Below are positions 6,522 to 14,445 of a DNA stretch of 39,180 nt, in pieces. The first letter of the stretch is position 1. Each line of letters starts with the position of its first letter. A program made the translations under genes and the position numbers. The notes beneath the pieces were generated by a model. That model was not told where the DNA came from. It ran no database searches and saw only the letters and a list, made by a program, of their open reading frames with translations. Source of the stretch: Ruminococcus sp. (GTDB taxonomy: Bacteria > Bacillota > Clostridia > Oscillospirales > Ruminococcaceae); contig NZ_DXUU01000023.1 of assembly GCF_019417665.1 (NCBI RefSeq), positions 1 through 39,180 on the forward strand. Direction: 5' to 3'.

Positions 6522-7432
6522 TATGCAAATACTCCTTCCAGCGTTTCGCAGTTCTCACAGTTCTTGGCAGTAACACCCTTGAGGGTCTTTTTGACCAGTC
6601 CGGTGAGGACGTTCTTGGGACCGAATTCCACAAAGGTGTCAATGCCAGTAGCCTGCATCGCTGCCAGTTCGTCTGTGAAGCGCACCGGGGAGACAATGTG
6701 TGCTGCCAGAGCCGATGCCATGTCGGAGAAATCTGTCCGTGCTGTACCCAATACATTAGAATAGAAAGTAACGTTGGGCTCACGGAATGTCACACCCTTG
6801 ACAGCTTCATAAAAAGCGTCTGCCGCAGGCTGCATGAGCTTGGTGTGGAATGCACTTGCCACAGCCAGCGGTACTGCACGTGCCTTCAGTGCGGTACAAG
6901 CAGCGGCAGCTTTTTCTACAGCATCACGGTCGCCGGCAATGACCGTCTGTACACTGGAATTGTAGTTCGCCGGAACGACGTAGCCCTCTGTTTCAGTGCA
7001 GATACGCTCTACCTCTGCGGGTGCCAGCTTCAGGATCGCACACATTGCGCCGTCAGCGGCACTGGCGGCAGCGTCCATCGCTTCCGAACGAGCCTTGATG
7101 ACACGGAAGCCGTCCTCCAGGGAGAGCATCCCCGAAGCCACCATTGCTGCATATTCGCCCAGGGAGTGACCGGCTACGGCGTCATAGGTGAAGCCTTTTT
7201 TCTTTGCGGCTTCTAAGCAGACCAACGAGGTCGCCATAATTGCCGGCTGTGCGTAGACGGTGCGTGCCAGAGTCTGTGCGTCACTGTCAGCGATGATCGC
7301 ATACAGATCGAAACCCAGCGCATCCGATGCGGTTTTGTAGATCTCTTTCAGAGATGCGTCCTGACGTACCAGATCCAGTCCCATCTTCTCGTACTGGGAT
7401 CCTTGACCGGAAAAGAGCGCAATTGTTGCCAT
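6521..7432 (-). CDS. fabD: Malonyl-CoA:ACP transacylase
   Basis: The 303-aa protein transfers malonyl from CoA to ACP, supplying the elongation unit to FabH and FabF. It has GQGSQ at 9-13, the nucleophile S90 in AGHSLGEY, R115-type arginine in VIKARSEAM, and a histidine in SAFHTKLM near 200. The ATG at 7432 follows GAGAGGAA. Unlike most clostridial clusters, fabD is not inside the fab operon but is divergently transcribed and heads an operon with aroE and aroK. The divergent region (7433-7707) could coordinate it with the rest of the pathway. Confidence 0.94.
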   Translation of the reverse strand: MATIALFSGQGSQYEKMGLDLVRQDASLKEIYKTASDALGFDLYAIIADSDAQTLARTVYAQPAIMATSLVCLEAAKKKGFTYDAVAGHSLGEYAAMVASGMLSLEDGFRVIKARSEAMDAAASAADGAMCAILKLAPAEVERICTETEGYVVPANYNSSVQTVIAGDRDAVEKAAAACTALKARAVPLAVASAFHTKLMQPAADAFYEAVKGVTFREPNVTFYSNVLGTARTDFSDMASALAAHIVSPVRFTDELAAMQATGIDTFVEFGPKNVLTGLVKKTLKGVTAKNCENCETLEGVFA

Positions 7433-7451
7433 AAGTACCATTCCTCTCTCA

Positions 7452-7479
7452 TGGTTTTGTACAAAGGTGCACAAAACCA
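7452..7479. promoter_or_regulatory. Palindromic candidate operator in the fabD leader
   Basis: A perfect 9-bp inverted repeat, TGGTTTTGT / ACAAAACCA, is separated by 10 bases and contains the smaller palindrome TTTGTACAAA (7456-7465). It lies 20-47 bases upstream of the fabD start. It could be an operator or an RNA hairpin. It resembles neither the known FapR nor the FabT consensus clearly. Confidence 0.5.
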
Positions 7480-7487
7480 AAGCTTAA

Positions 7488-7562
7488 TTTTTGTGCAAAA
7501 AATAGTATTTCTTCCTCCTGCGATTGAAAAACCACCGGGAAACGTTGCAAAATGTGCAAAAA
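7488..7562. promoter_or_regulatory. Cluster of TTTTGTGCAAAA-like sites in the divergent fab control region
   Basis: Similar sites are TTTTTGTGCAAAAA (about 7488-7501, near the likely fabD start of transcription) and TTGCAAAATGTGCAAAAA (7545-7562, inside the fabH promoter). A weak minus-strand promoter for fabD is possible (TTTCAA at 7529-7524, TACTAT at 7507-7502, 16-base spacer). The repetition of one motif over both promoters suggests a shared regulator. This is inference only. Confidence 0.45.
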
Positions 7563-7573
7563 TATTCTATAAT
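7545..7573 (+). promoter_or_regulatory. Sigma-A promoter of the fab operon
   Basis: TTGCAA at 7545-7550, a 17-base spacer and TATAAT at 7568-7573. The leader to fabH is about 128 bases and contains no recognised riboswitch. Confidence 0.8.
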
Positions 7574-7707
7574 AGAAAGTGTATCCTGTGATTGCAGGCA
7601 AGCTATTTTTCAGAAGGACGTGCCATGCCGCAAAAAGCGCAGCACATCCATCTACTATCATAACACAAAAAAGAAAAATAGACAAGAGGAACGGAGGAAT
7701 TTTTTGC

Positions 7708-8715
7708 ATGGGTATTCATGTTTTAGGGACAGGGAGCTATACGCCTGATTTTCAAGTGACAAATGATGATATGGCGAAGATCGTGGAGACCAATGATGAG
7801 TGGATCCGGACACGCACCGGTATCGGTACACGCCATATTTCGGATGGAGCGCCCACATGGTATATGGGGGCACAGGCGGCAAAGCGTGCCATTGCGGCAG
7901 CGGGCATTGATCCGACAGAGATCGGTCTGCTCATTGATACTACCATTACGCCGGAGTATTGCACTCCGTCTATGTCCTGTATCATTCAGCGTGAGGTAGG
8001 CGCAATGAATGCAGCGTGCTTCGACCTGAATGCGGCTTGTTCCGGATTTGTCTATGCCATGGATACGGCGCATCGTTTTTTGAAAACCGATTCCTCCATG
8101 CGCTATGCACTGGTTGTGGCAAACGAGAGCCTGTCGAAGATCACAAACTACAGCGACCGTTCTTCCTGCATTCTCTTCGGTGACGGTGCAGCGGCGGCGG
8201 TCATCGAATATGATGAGAATGCACTGTACACCAGTCACCTGGGTGCAGATGGCACTGGTGCGAAATATCTCTATGCCCACAGTGCCCTGCCTCAGTCCCC
8301 CTTTGTAAAGCCGGAACGCTTTGCGGAATATGATGATGGCATCGGTGCTGGTCCTGAGGGCTGGGAACACGCCATGCTCCAGGACGGCAGAGAGGTCTAT
8401 AAGTTTGCCGTCCATGCCTTGGCAAAGGCGGCAACTCTGGCGGCGGAAAAGATCGGTTTTGATCTGAATGAGCTGGACAAGATCGTACCCCACCAGGCAA
8501 ACATGCGTATCATTGAGACAGCTATGAAGTATCTGAAACAGCCTATGGAAAAGGTGGTCACCAACATCGAATTCCACGGCAACACTTCCAGTGCCTCCAT
8601 TCCCATTGCCTTTGATGAGGCCATTCGGGAAGGCAAGATCCAGCGTGGGGAAAAGGTGTGTCTCGTGGGCTTTGGCGCAGGTCTGACTTATGCAGCACTG
8701 ATTATGGAATATTAA
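7708..8715 (+). CDS. fabH: 3-oxoacyl-ACP synthase III
   Basis: The 335-aa enzyme starts fatty-acid synthesis by condensing acetyl- or branched acyl-CoA with malonyl-ACP. The catalytic triad is visible: C111 (NAACSGF), H262 (PHQANMR) and N292 (HGNTSSAS). The ATG at 7708 follows GGAGG at 7693-7697. It is the first gene of the plus-strand fab operon. A 194-base gap follows before fabK; it contains a decayed repeat. Confidence 0.95.
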   Translation: MGIHVLGTGSYTPDFQVTNDDMAKIVETNDEWIRTRTGIGTRHISDGAPTWYMGAQAAKRAIAAAGIDPTEIGLLIDTTITPEYCTPSMSCIIQREVGAMNAACFDLNAACSGFVYAMDTAHRFLKTDSSMRYALVVANESLSKITNYSDRSSCILFGDGAAAAVIEYDENALYTSHLGADGTGAKYLYAHSALPQSPFVKPERFAEYDDGIGAGPEGWEHAMLQDGREVYKFAVHALAKAATLAAEKIGFDLNELDKIVPHQANMRIIETAMKYLKQPMEKVVTNIEFHGNTSSASIPIAFDEAIREGKIQRGEKVCLVGFGAGLTYAALIMEY

Positions 8716-8868
8716 AAAGTGAAAATGAGGAGTTAGGAATGAGGGTATCGCCTGCGGCGATGGATCGAAAATAACCAGCGTGATTTGGATCACATCAATT
8801 TTTGAATCCATAAGCGTAGTGAACACTGCCATTTTTCATTTCTAATGTCTTGTTTCTCATTGAGAAAG
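8716..8868. repeat. Decayed MITE-like element between fabH and fabK
   Basis: The left end carries AATGAGGAGTTAGGAATGAG (8719-8738). The right end (about 8840-8865) carries an imperfect inverted copy (CATTTCTAATG...TTTCTCATT). Similar sequence recurs near 19981-20010. There is no ORF. Such short elements with terminal inverted repeats are often non-autonomous transposon remnants; the identity here is tentative. Confidence 0.45.
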
Positions 8869-8909
8869 ATTACGAGAACAAATATCCCAAAAGGAAAGGA
8901 CGTATATTT

Positions 8910-9836
8910 ATGGAAACCAGAATTACCAAGCTGCTGGGCAGCAAGTACCCGATGATTCAGGGCGGTATGGCGTGGATCGCCGAGAGCACCCTGGCTTCCG
9001 CTGTCTCCAATGCTGGTGCAGTGGGACTCATTGCCGGTGGCAGTGCGCCCATTGATTATCTGCGGGAACAGATCCGTATCTGCAAATCCAAGACAGACAA
9101 GCCCTTCGGCGTAAATATCATGCTCATGAGTCCCAACGCTGACGACCTGGCACAATTGGTTATTGATGAGCAGGTGCCTATTGTTACCACTGGTGCAGGC
9201 AATCCGGGAAAGTACATGGAGGCATGGAAAAATGCCGGCATCAAGGTCATTCCGGTAGTGCCGTCCGTTGCTCTGGCGAAGCGTATGGAGCGTGCCGGCG
9301 CAGATGCGCTGGTGGCTGAGGGAACGGAGTCCGGCGGTCATATCGGCATGAATACAACCATGTGTCTCGTGCCCCAGGTCGTGGACGCTGTGGATATCCC
9401 GGTCATTGCAGCCGGCGGTATCGCTGACGGCAGAGGCATTGCAGCTGCCTTTATGCTGGGCGCAGAGGGCGTACAGCTTGGCACACGCTTCCTGGCAACA
9501 GACGAGTGCCAGATCTCTTCGAAATACAAGGAACTGGTCATCAAGGCAAAGGATACCGACAACCAGATCACCGGCTTCTATTCCGGCAGCCCTTGCCGTG
9601 GGATCAAGACCAAGTACACCAAGAAGCTCCAGGCCATGGAGAAGGCTGCTTGTCCGCCGGAGGATTTCGAGGCAATCACCGTCGGTTCTCTTCGGAAAGC
9701 TGTCGTAGACGGCAATGTGGACGAAGGCTCTTTCCTGTGCGGTCTTATCGCCGGCATGGTCAACGAGGTGAAACCCTGCAAGGACGTAATTGAAGAAATG
9801 TGGCAGCAGGCATTCCAGCTGATGGGTAGGGAATAA
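8910..9836 (+). CDS. fabK: Enoyl-ACP reductase II (FabK, FMN-dependent)
   Basis: The 308-aa TIM-barrel flavoprotein of the nitronate monooxygenase/FabK superfamily reduces the trans-2-enoyl-ACP double bond at the last step of each elongation cycle. It shows the FabK beginning (PMIQGGMAWIAESTLASAVS), the GTESGGHIG phosphate/catalytic loop and AAGGIADGRGIAAA. Its position inside the fab cluster favours FabK over nitronate monooxygenase. No FabI is seen, and FabK enzymes are known to be insensitive to triclosan. The ATG at 8910 is chosen over upstream starts because GGAAAGGA lies 9 bases before it. Confidence 0.93.
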   Translation: METRITKLLGSKYPMIQGGMAWIAESTLASAVSNAGAVGLIAGGSAPIDYLREQIRICKSKTDKPFGVNIMLMSPNADDLAQLVIDEQVPIVTTGAGNPGKYMEAWKNAGIKVIPVVPSVALAKRMERAGADALVAEGTESGGHIGMNTTMCLVPQVVDAVDIPVIAAGGIADGRGIAAAFMLGAEGVQLGTRFLATDECQISSKYKELVIKAKDTDNQITGFYSGSPCRGIKTKYTKKLQAMEKAACPPEDFEAITVGSLRKAVVDGNVDEGSFLCGLIAGMVNEVKPCKDVIEEMWQQAFQLMGRE

Positions 9837-9868
9837 CGAAATATAATAAGTTGTAAGAATATGTATAT

Positions 9869-9936
9869 GTAGGGCGGGGGCTTGCTCCCGCCGCGTAGGA
9901 ATCAGAATCTCCGGCGGGAGCAAGCCCCCGCCCTAC
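9869..9936. repeat. Double REP-like element with 25-bp perfect inverted repeat
   Basis: Bases 9869-9893 are the exact reverse complement of 9912-9936. Each arm is itself a GC-rich palindrome beginning GTAGGGCGGGGGC, separated by 18 bases. The arm at 9912-9936 recurs almost exactly at 25262-25286. The whole can fold into one large hairpin in the mRNA between fabK and fabG. Confidence 0.85.
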
Positions 9937-9991
9937 GATTTGTTCTACGAAACAAAATGGATGATTTTAATTCAGAGAGGAAGATCATATT

Positions 9992-10732
9992 ATGGCAACA
10001 GCATTGATTACCGGCGCATCCCAGGGCATCGGCGCCTGCATCGCCGTTCGTCTGGCAAAAGACGGATACAATATTGCAATCAACCATTTTCCCAGCGATT
10101 CTGACAAGGCAAATGCGGAAAAGGTGGCGCAGCAGTGCCGTGAACTGGGCGTAGAAGCGGAACTGTTTGCAGCAAATGTGGCAGATTATGCCCAGTGCGA
10201 AGCAATGACTAAGGCAGTGAAGGAGCGCTTCGGCTCTATTGATGCCCTGGTCAACAATGCAGGCATTACAAAGGACGGTCTCATGGTGCGTATGTCTGAG
10301 GAACAGTATGACGCAGTCATTGCTGTGAACCAGAAGAGTGTATTCAATATGATGAAACTGGTGGGCGCAGTTATGATGCGTCAGCGCAGCGGTCATATTG
10401 TCAGCCTGGCATCGGTGGCTGGTCTTTACGGCAATCCGGGACAGATCAACTATTCTGCATCCAAGGCAGCCATCATCGGCATGACAAAGACCGTGGCAAA
10501 GGAACTGGGCGCAAGAGGGATTACCGTCAATGCGGTAGCACCGGGCTTTATCAAGACCCCCATGACCGATGCCCTCACGGAGGAACAACGGAATAAAATG
10601 CTGGAACTCGTGGCAATGAAGCGATATGCAGAGCCGGAAGAAGTGGCAAGCGTCGTTTCTTTCCTGTGCTCCGATGATGCAAGCTATGTCACCGGACAGA
10701 CCATCGAGATCTCTGGCGGTCTTATGATGTAA
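9992..10732 (+). CDS. fabG: 3-oxoacyl-ACP reductase
   Basis: The 246-aa short-chain dehydrogenase reduces 3-oxoacyl-ACP with NADPH. It has the Rossmann motif TGASQGIG (7-14), NNAG (88-91) and the catalytic S141, Y154 and K158 (YSASK). The C-terminal TGQTIEISGGLMM is typical of FabG. The ATG at 9992 follows AGAGAGGAAG. The position after fabK fits the operon order. Confidence 0.95.
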   Translation: MATALITGASQGIGACIAVRLAKDGYNIAINHFPSDSDKANAEKVAQQCRELGVEAELFAANVADYAQCEAMTKAVKERFGSIDALVNNAGITKDGLMVRMSEEQYDAVIAVNQKSVFNMMKLVGAVMMRQRSGHIVSLASVAGLYGNPGQINYSASKAAIIGMTKTVAKELGARGITVNAVAPGFIKTPMTDALTEEQRNKMLELVAMKRYAEPEEVASVVSFLCSDDASYVTGQTIEISGGLMM

Positions 10733-10739
10733 GCCCTTG

Positions 10740-10762
10740 TAGGGGCGAACTGTGTTCGCCCG
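10740..10762. repeat. REP-like palindrome between fabG and fabF
   Basis: TGTAGGGGCGAAC followed by the inverted GTTCGCCC (stems 10743-10750 and 10754-10761). It shares the TGTAGGG lead of the other REP-like sites but has a different paired core. Confidence 0.65.
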
Positions 10763-10843
10763 AACTGGAAACGCATGCAAAACTGCGTTCGTATCAGGTG
10801 CATTTTTACCGTAAAATATGATAACAATGAAAGGTTTACCGAT

Positions 10844-12082
10844 ATGAAAAGAGTAGTCATTACCGGCATGGGGACCGTCAATCCCCTTGGCAATAACCTG
10901 GAAACGTTCTGGGAGAACGTGAAAAAGGGCACACTGGGCATCTCGAAGATCGATGCGTTTGATACCACGGAGCTGGGTGTCAGTGTTGCCGGCATCATCC
11001 GTGACTTTGATCCTACGGAGTACTTCGAGCGCAAGGACATCCGTCACATGGAACGGTTCACACAGCTTGCAGTGGCTTCTGCGGTGCAGGCACTGCGTGA
11101 CTGCGGTACGGATTTCAAGGATCTGGACATCTATCGTCTGGGTACCATTATCGGCTGCGGCATCGGCGGCATCGGCAGAATTGAGGAAGAACACACCAAG
11201 TATGCGGCAAAGGGGCCGGGACGCATTTCTCCGTTTTTTGTGCCCATGATGATCGGCAATATGGCAGCAGGTCAGGTGGCGATCCGTACCGGATTCCGTG
11301 GAGATAACTTCTGCACTACCACAGCTTGTGCATCCTCTACCCACGCAGTGGGCGAAGCTTTCCGGAAGATCAAGGACGGCTATCTGGATGTATGCCTGGC
11401 AGGCGGCAGCGAGTCTACCATTACAGAATTCACATTGGGCGGTTTCCGTACCATGAAAGCCCTGTCCACAGAGGCAGACCCGGAAAAGGCTTCTACGCCA
11501 TTTGATTTGAACCGTGGGGGCTTTGTCCTGAGCGAAGGTGCTGCTGTGCTGGTGCTGGAGGAATATGAGCACGCAAAGGCACGTGGTGCGAAAATTTATG
11601 CAGAGATCGCCGGCTATGGCGCAACTTGTGACGCATATCATATGACAGCTCCGGCAGACGAGTGCGGTGCTTCTTCCAGAGCCATGATCAATGCTTATCA
11701 GGAAGCCGGACTGCAGCCGGAGGATATCACCTATATCAATGCCCATGGTACTTCCACCCATCTGAACGATATGCTGGAGACCAAAGCAGTGAAGATCGCA
11801 CTGGGTGAGGAACAGGCACACAAGGTGAAGATCAATTCTACAAAGTCCATGACTGGTCATATGCTGGGCGGTACTGGTGCAGTAGAAGCCATTGTTTCGG
11901 CAATGTCCATCCACGATGATTTTATTCACCAGACCATCGGTTTCACCACTCCTGACCCGGAGTGCGACCTGGATTACTGCACAGATGGTCCGGTGGAGAT
12001 GCCGGTGAACGCTGTATTGTCCAATTCCTTGGGCTTCGGCGGTCACAATGCCACACTCTGCTTTAAGAAGTGTGTGGATTAA
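10844..12082 (+). CDS. fabF: 3-oxoacyl-ACP synthase II
   Basis: The 412-aa elongating condensing enzyme joins malonyl-ACP to the growing acyl-ACP. The nucleophile is C162 (TTTACASSTHA). The two catalytic histidines lie in NAHGTSTHLND and GHMLGGTG, and it ends in SNSLGFGGHNATL. The ATG at 10844 has GAAAGG upstream and starts the typical MKRVVITGMG. accB follows after 12 bases. Confidence 0.95.
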   Translation: MKRVVITGMGTVNPLGNNLETFWENVKKGTLGISKIDAFDTTELGVSVAGIIRDFDPTEYFERKDIRHMERFTQLAVASAVQALRDCGTDFKDLDIYRLGTIIGCGIGGIGRIEEEHTKYAAKGPGRISPFFVPMMIGNMAAGQVAIRTGFRGDNFCTTTACASSTHAVGEAFRKIKDGYLDVCLAGGSESTITEFTLGGFRTMKALSTEADPEKASTPFDLNRGGFVLSEGAAVLVLEEYEHAKARGAKIYAEIAGYGATCDAYHMTAPADECGASSRAMINAYQEAGLQPEDITYINAHGTSTHLNDMLETKAVKIALGEEQAHKVKINSTKSMTGHMLGGTGAVEAIVSAMSIHDDFIHQTIGFTTPDPECDLDYCTDGPVEMPVNAVLSNSLGFGGHNATLCFKKCVD

Positions 12083-12094
12083 GGAGAAACGCAA

Positions 12095-12568
12095 ATGAGT
12101 GAAAAAATTTATAACATGGTTGACCTGGATACCATTGAAAAGCTGGCAGATATTGTGGCAGAAAAAGATCTAGGCGAGATCACCATCGTTGACGGCGGAA
12201 AGACCATTACCGTAAAGGGGAAGAAATGCCCGTCGCCTATGCCGTCTATGGGTATGATGCCTCAGGCAGTACCGGCAGCTGTGACCGCAGCACCGGCGGC
12301 TTCTGCGGAAACACCAGCAGCGCCAAAGCCCCAGGGCAAAGCGATCAAGGCACCCTTGGTGGGCACATTCTATGCCGCACCGTCTCCGGATCAGCCGCCC
12401 TTTGTTCAGGTGGGCGATACGGTGAAAAAAGGCGATGTCGTGCTGATTATCGAGTCCATGAAGCTGATGAACGAAGTCACCAGTGATGTGGACGGCGTGG
12501 TACAGGAAATTCTTGTGAAAAACGGCGAAGCGGTAGAGTATGATCAGCCGCTGATGATTCTTTCGTAA
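12095..12568 (+). CDS. accB: Biotin carboxyl carrier protein of acetyl-CoA carboxylase
   Basis: The 157-aa protein has an N-terminal helical region, a Pro/Ala-rich flexible linker (about 46-80) and a C-terminal biotinyl domain. Biotin is expected on K123 in ESMKLMNEV (the usual motif is EAMKM). It carries the carboxyl group between AccC and the AccAD transferase. It is tightly packed after fabF and before fabZ. Confidence 0.95.
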   Translation: MSEKIYNMVDLDTIEKLADIVAEKDLGEITIVDGGKTITVKGKKCPSPMPSMGMMPQAVPAAVTAAPAASAETPAAPKPQGKAIKAPLVGTFYAAPSPDQPPFVQVGDTVKKGDVVLIIESMKLMNEVTSDVDGVVQEILVKNGEAVEYDQPLMILS

Positions 12569-12580
12569 AGGAGTGCAGAC

Positions 12581-13018
12581 ATGGCAGAAGTATTGCTGAA
12601 TCAGGAACAGATCAAGGAAATTATTCCCCACCGTGACCCATTTCTTCTCATTGACGAGGTGTTGGAAATGGAAGTGGGCAAGCGTGTCGTGGCACGGAAA
12701 TATATCAAAGAAGATGACTTCTGGTTCAAGGGTCACTTTCCGGAAAAGCCCGTAACGCCGGGCGTTCTTATGGTGGAAATGCTGGCACAGGCAGGTGCAG
12801 TCTGCATTCTGTCTCAGCCGGAATTCAAGGGCAAGATCGCCCTCTTTGCCGGAATCGACAAGGCAAAGTTCCGCCGTCAGGTAGTGCCGGGGGATGTACT
12901 CGATCTGACCGTGGAGATCATTGCACAGCGTGGCCCTATGGGTGTGGGCAAGGCTGAGGCGACAGTGGACGGCAAGCGTGCTGTCAGCTGTGAGATCAAA
13001 TTCGCAGTAGAGCAGTAA
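12581..13018 (+). CDS. fabZ: 3-hydroxyacyl-ACP dehydratase
   Basis: The 145-aa hot-dog-fold dehydratase makes trans-2-enoyl-ACP. The catalytic H52 (KGHFPEKPVTPG) and E66 (MVEMLAQ) are present, as is the N-terminal IPHRDPFLLID. It lies between accB and accC with 12-base gaps, the order found in many Firmicutes acc/fab clusters. No second isomerising dehydratase (FabA) or FabM is seen here. Confidence 0.95.
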   Translation: MAEVLLNQEQIKEIIPHRDPFLLIDEVLEMEVGKRVVARKYIKEDDFWFKGHFPEKPVTPGVLMVEMLAQAGAVCILSQPEFKGKIALFAGIDKAKFRRQVVPGDVLDLTVEIIAQRGPMGVGKAEATVDGKRAVSCEIKFAVEQ

Positions 13019-13030
13019 GGCGGCGTACCC

Positions 13031-14389
13031 ATGTTGAAAAAGGTTTTAATTGCAAACCGGGGTGAGATCGCCGTACGGATCATCCGTGCCTGCCGGGAGG
13101 CCGGCTTGCAGTGCGTGACGGTGTATTCCACCGCAGACCGCACAGCGCTTCATGCGGAGATCGCAGACGAATCCGTCTGCATCGGACCGCCGTCTGTGCA
13201 GGACAGCTATCTGAATATGAACGCCCTGATCTCTGCCTGTGAGAATACTGGTGCAACAGCGCTGCATCCGGGCTTTGGCTTCTTGTCGGAAAGTGCGGAA
13301 TTTGCACAGCTTTGTATCGATAACGGCATTACCTTTATCGGACCATCTCCGGAATCCATCTCCATGCTGGGAGATAAGGCACGTGCCAAGGAGACCATGA
13401 AGGCTGCCGGCGTGCCCGTAGTGCCCGGTTCTGACGGCGCAGTCTCCTCTGTAGAAGAGGCAAAGAAGATTGCCGCAGAGATCGGTTATCCCGTGCTGGT
13501 GAAGGCGTCCGCAGGCGGCGGCGGCAGAGGTATCCGCCGGGTGGATTCTGAGGAACAGCTGGAAGAACAGATGCTGGTGGCAAAGGAAGAAGCACGGAAA
13601 TTCTTCGGAAACGATGATGTGTATCTGGAAAAGCTGATTATTGGACCTCATCACGTGGAGATTCAGATCATTGCAGATCAGCAGGGGAATACCGTGGCAC
13701 TGGGTGAGCGTGATTGCAGTATGCAGCGCCGTAACCAGAAGGTCATTGAAGAAAGCCCCAGCCCTCTCATGACCCCGGAGCTGAGACACGCCATGCAGGA
13801 AGCGGCAGTGCGTGCTGCAAAGGCGTGTGGGTATTATAACGCCGGAACGATTGAGTTCCTGGTGGACGATGACCGGAATTTCTACTTCATGGAAATGAAT
13901 ACCCGGATTCAGGTGGAACATCCTGTCACAGAGTGGGTCACCGGTGTGGATCTGGTACAGACCCAGCTTCTGGTGGCACAGGGAAAGCCCTTGCCATTTA
14001 CCCAGGAGGATATTCAAGTGAAAGGCCATGCCATCGAGTGCCGTATCAATGCGGAAAATCCGGCGCTGGATTTTCGTCCGTCACCGGGCACGATTCACAT
14101 GCTGCACATTCCCGGCGGTCCGGGTGTCCGGGTGGACAGTGCAGTCTACCAGGGCTATACCATTCCGCCGTATTATGATTCCATGATCGGAAAGCTCATT
14201 GTCCATGCGCCTACCAGACACGAGGCGATCATGAAAATGCGCTGGGCATTGTCGGAATTTATTGTAGACGGCATTGACACCAACATTGATTTCCTGCTGA
14301 CCCTCATCAAAAACAAGGACTTCAATGCAGGTACATATGATAATACATTTCTTGAGAAGTTTCTGAAAGAACAGAAGAATGCACCATAA
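13031..14389 (+). CDS. accC: Acetyl-CoA carboxylase, biotin carboxylase subunit
   Basis: The 452-aa ATP-grasp enzyme carboxylates the biotin on AccB. It begins MLKKVLIANRGEIAVRIIRA, has the glycine-rich ATP loop KASAGGGGRGIR near 157-168, and the metal/biotin site EMNTRIQVEHPVTE near 288-301. The length matches the family. It is followed by a 56-base gap that contains the palindrome ATACATATGTAT at 14392-14403. Confidence 0.96.
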   Translation: MLKKVLIANRGEIAVRIIRACREAGLQCVTVYSTADRTALHAEIADESVCIGPPSVQDSYLNMNALISACENTGATALHPGFGFLSESAEFAQLCIDNGITFIGPSPESISMLGDKARAKETMKAAGVPVVPGSDGAVSSVEEAKKIAAEIGYPVLVKASAGGGGRGIRRVDSEEQLEEQMLVAKEEARKFFGNDDVYLEKLIIGPHHVEIQIIADQQGNTVALGERDCSMQRRNQKVIEESPSPLMTPELRHAMQEAAVRAAKACGYYNAGTIEFLVDDDRNFYFMEMNTRIQVEHPVTEWVTGVDLVQTQLLVAQGKPLPFTQEDIQVKGHAIECRINAENPALDFRPSPGTIHMLHIPGGPGVRVDSAVYQGYTIPPYYDSMIGKLIVHAPTRHEAIMKMRWALSEFIVDGIDTNIDFLLTLIKNKDFNAGTYDNTFLEKFLKEQKNAP

Positions 14390-14445
14390 TGATACATATG
14401 TATGATTATGATGCGTCAGAAAGAAAGTAGGGTGATAACAAAACC

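Noticed and set aside
7454..7465. GTTTTGTACAAA shared by the metY upstream region (184-195) and the fabD leader as proof of a common regulator
   Set aside because: Several 12-base matches are expected by chance in AT-rich spacers of a 39-kb window, so this match alone proves nothing.
7723..8832. Minus-strand frame opposite fabH
   Set aside because: FabH has all three catalytic residues on the plus strand; the antisense frame shows no family features.
9902..12094. Very long open frame on the minus strand opposite fabG and fabF
   Set aside because: It lies entirely opposite well-supported fab genes, gives a Cys/His-rich translation without domains, and has no ribosome binding site; it is a by-product of codon bias.
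14392..14403. ATACATATGTAT palindrome between accC and accD as an operator
   Set aside because: A single 12-bp AT-rich palindrome mid-operon has no promoter beside it and no second copy nearby.
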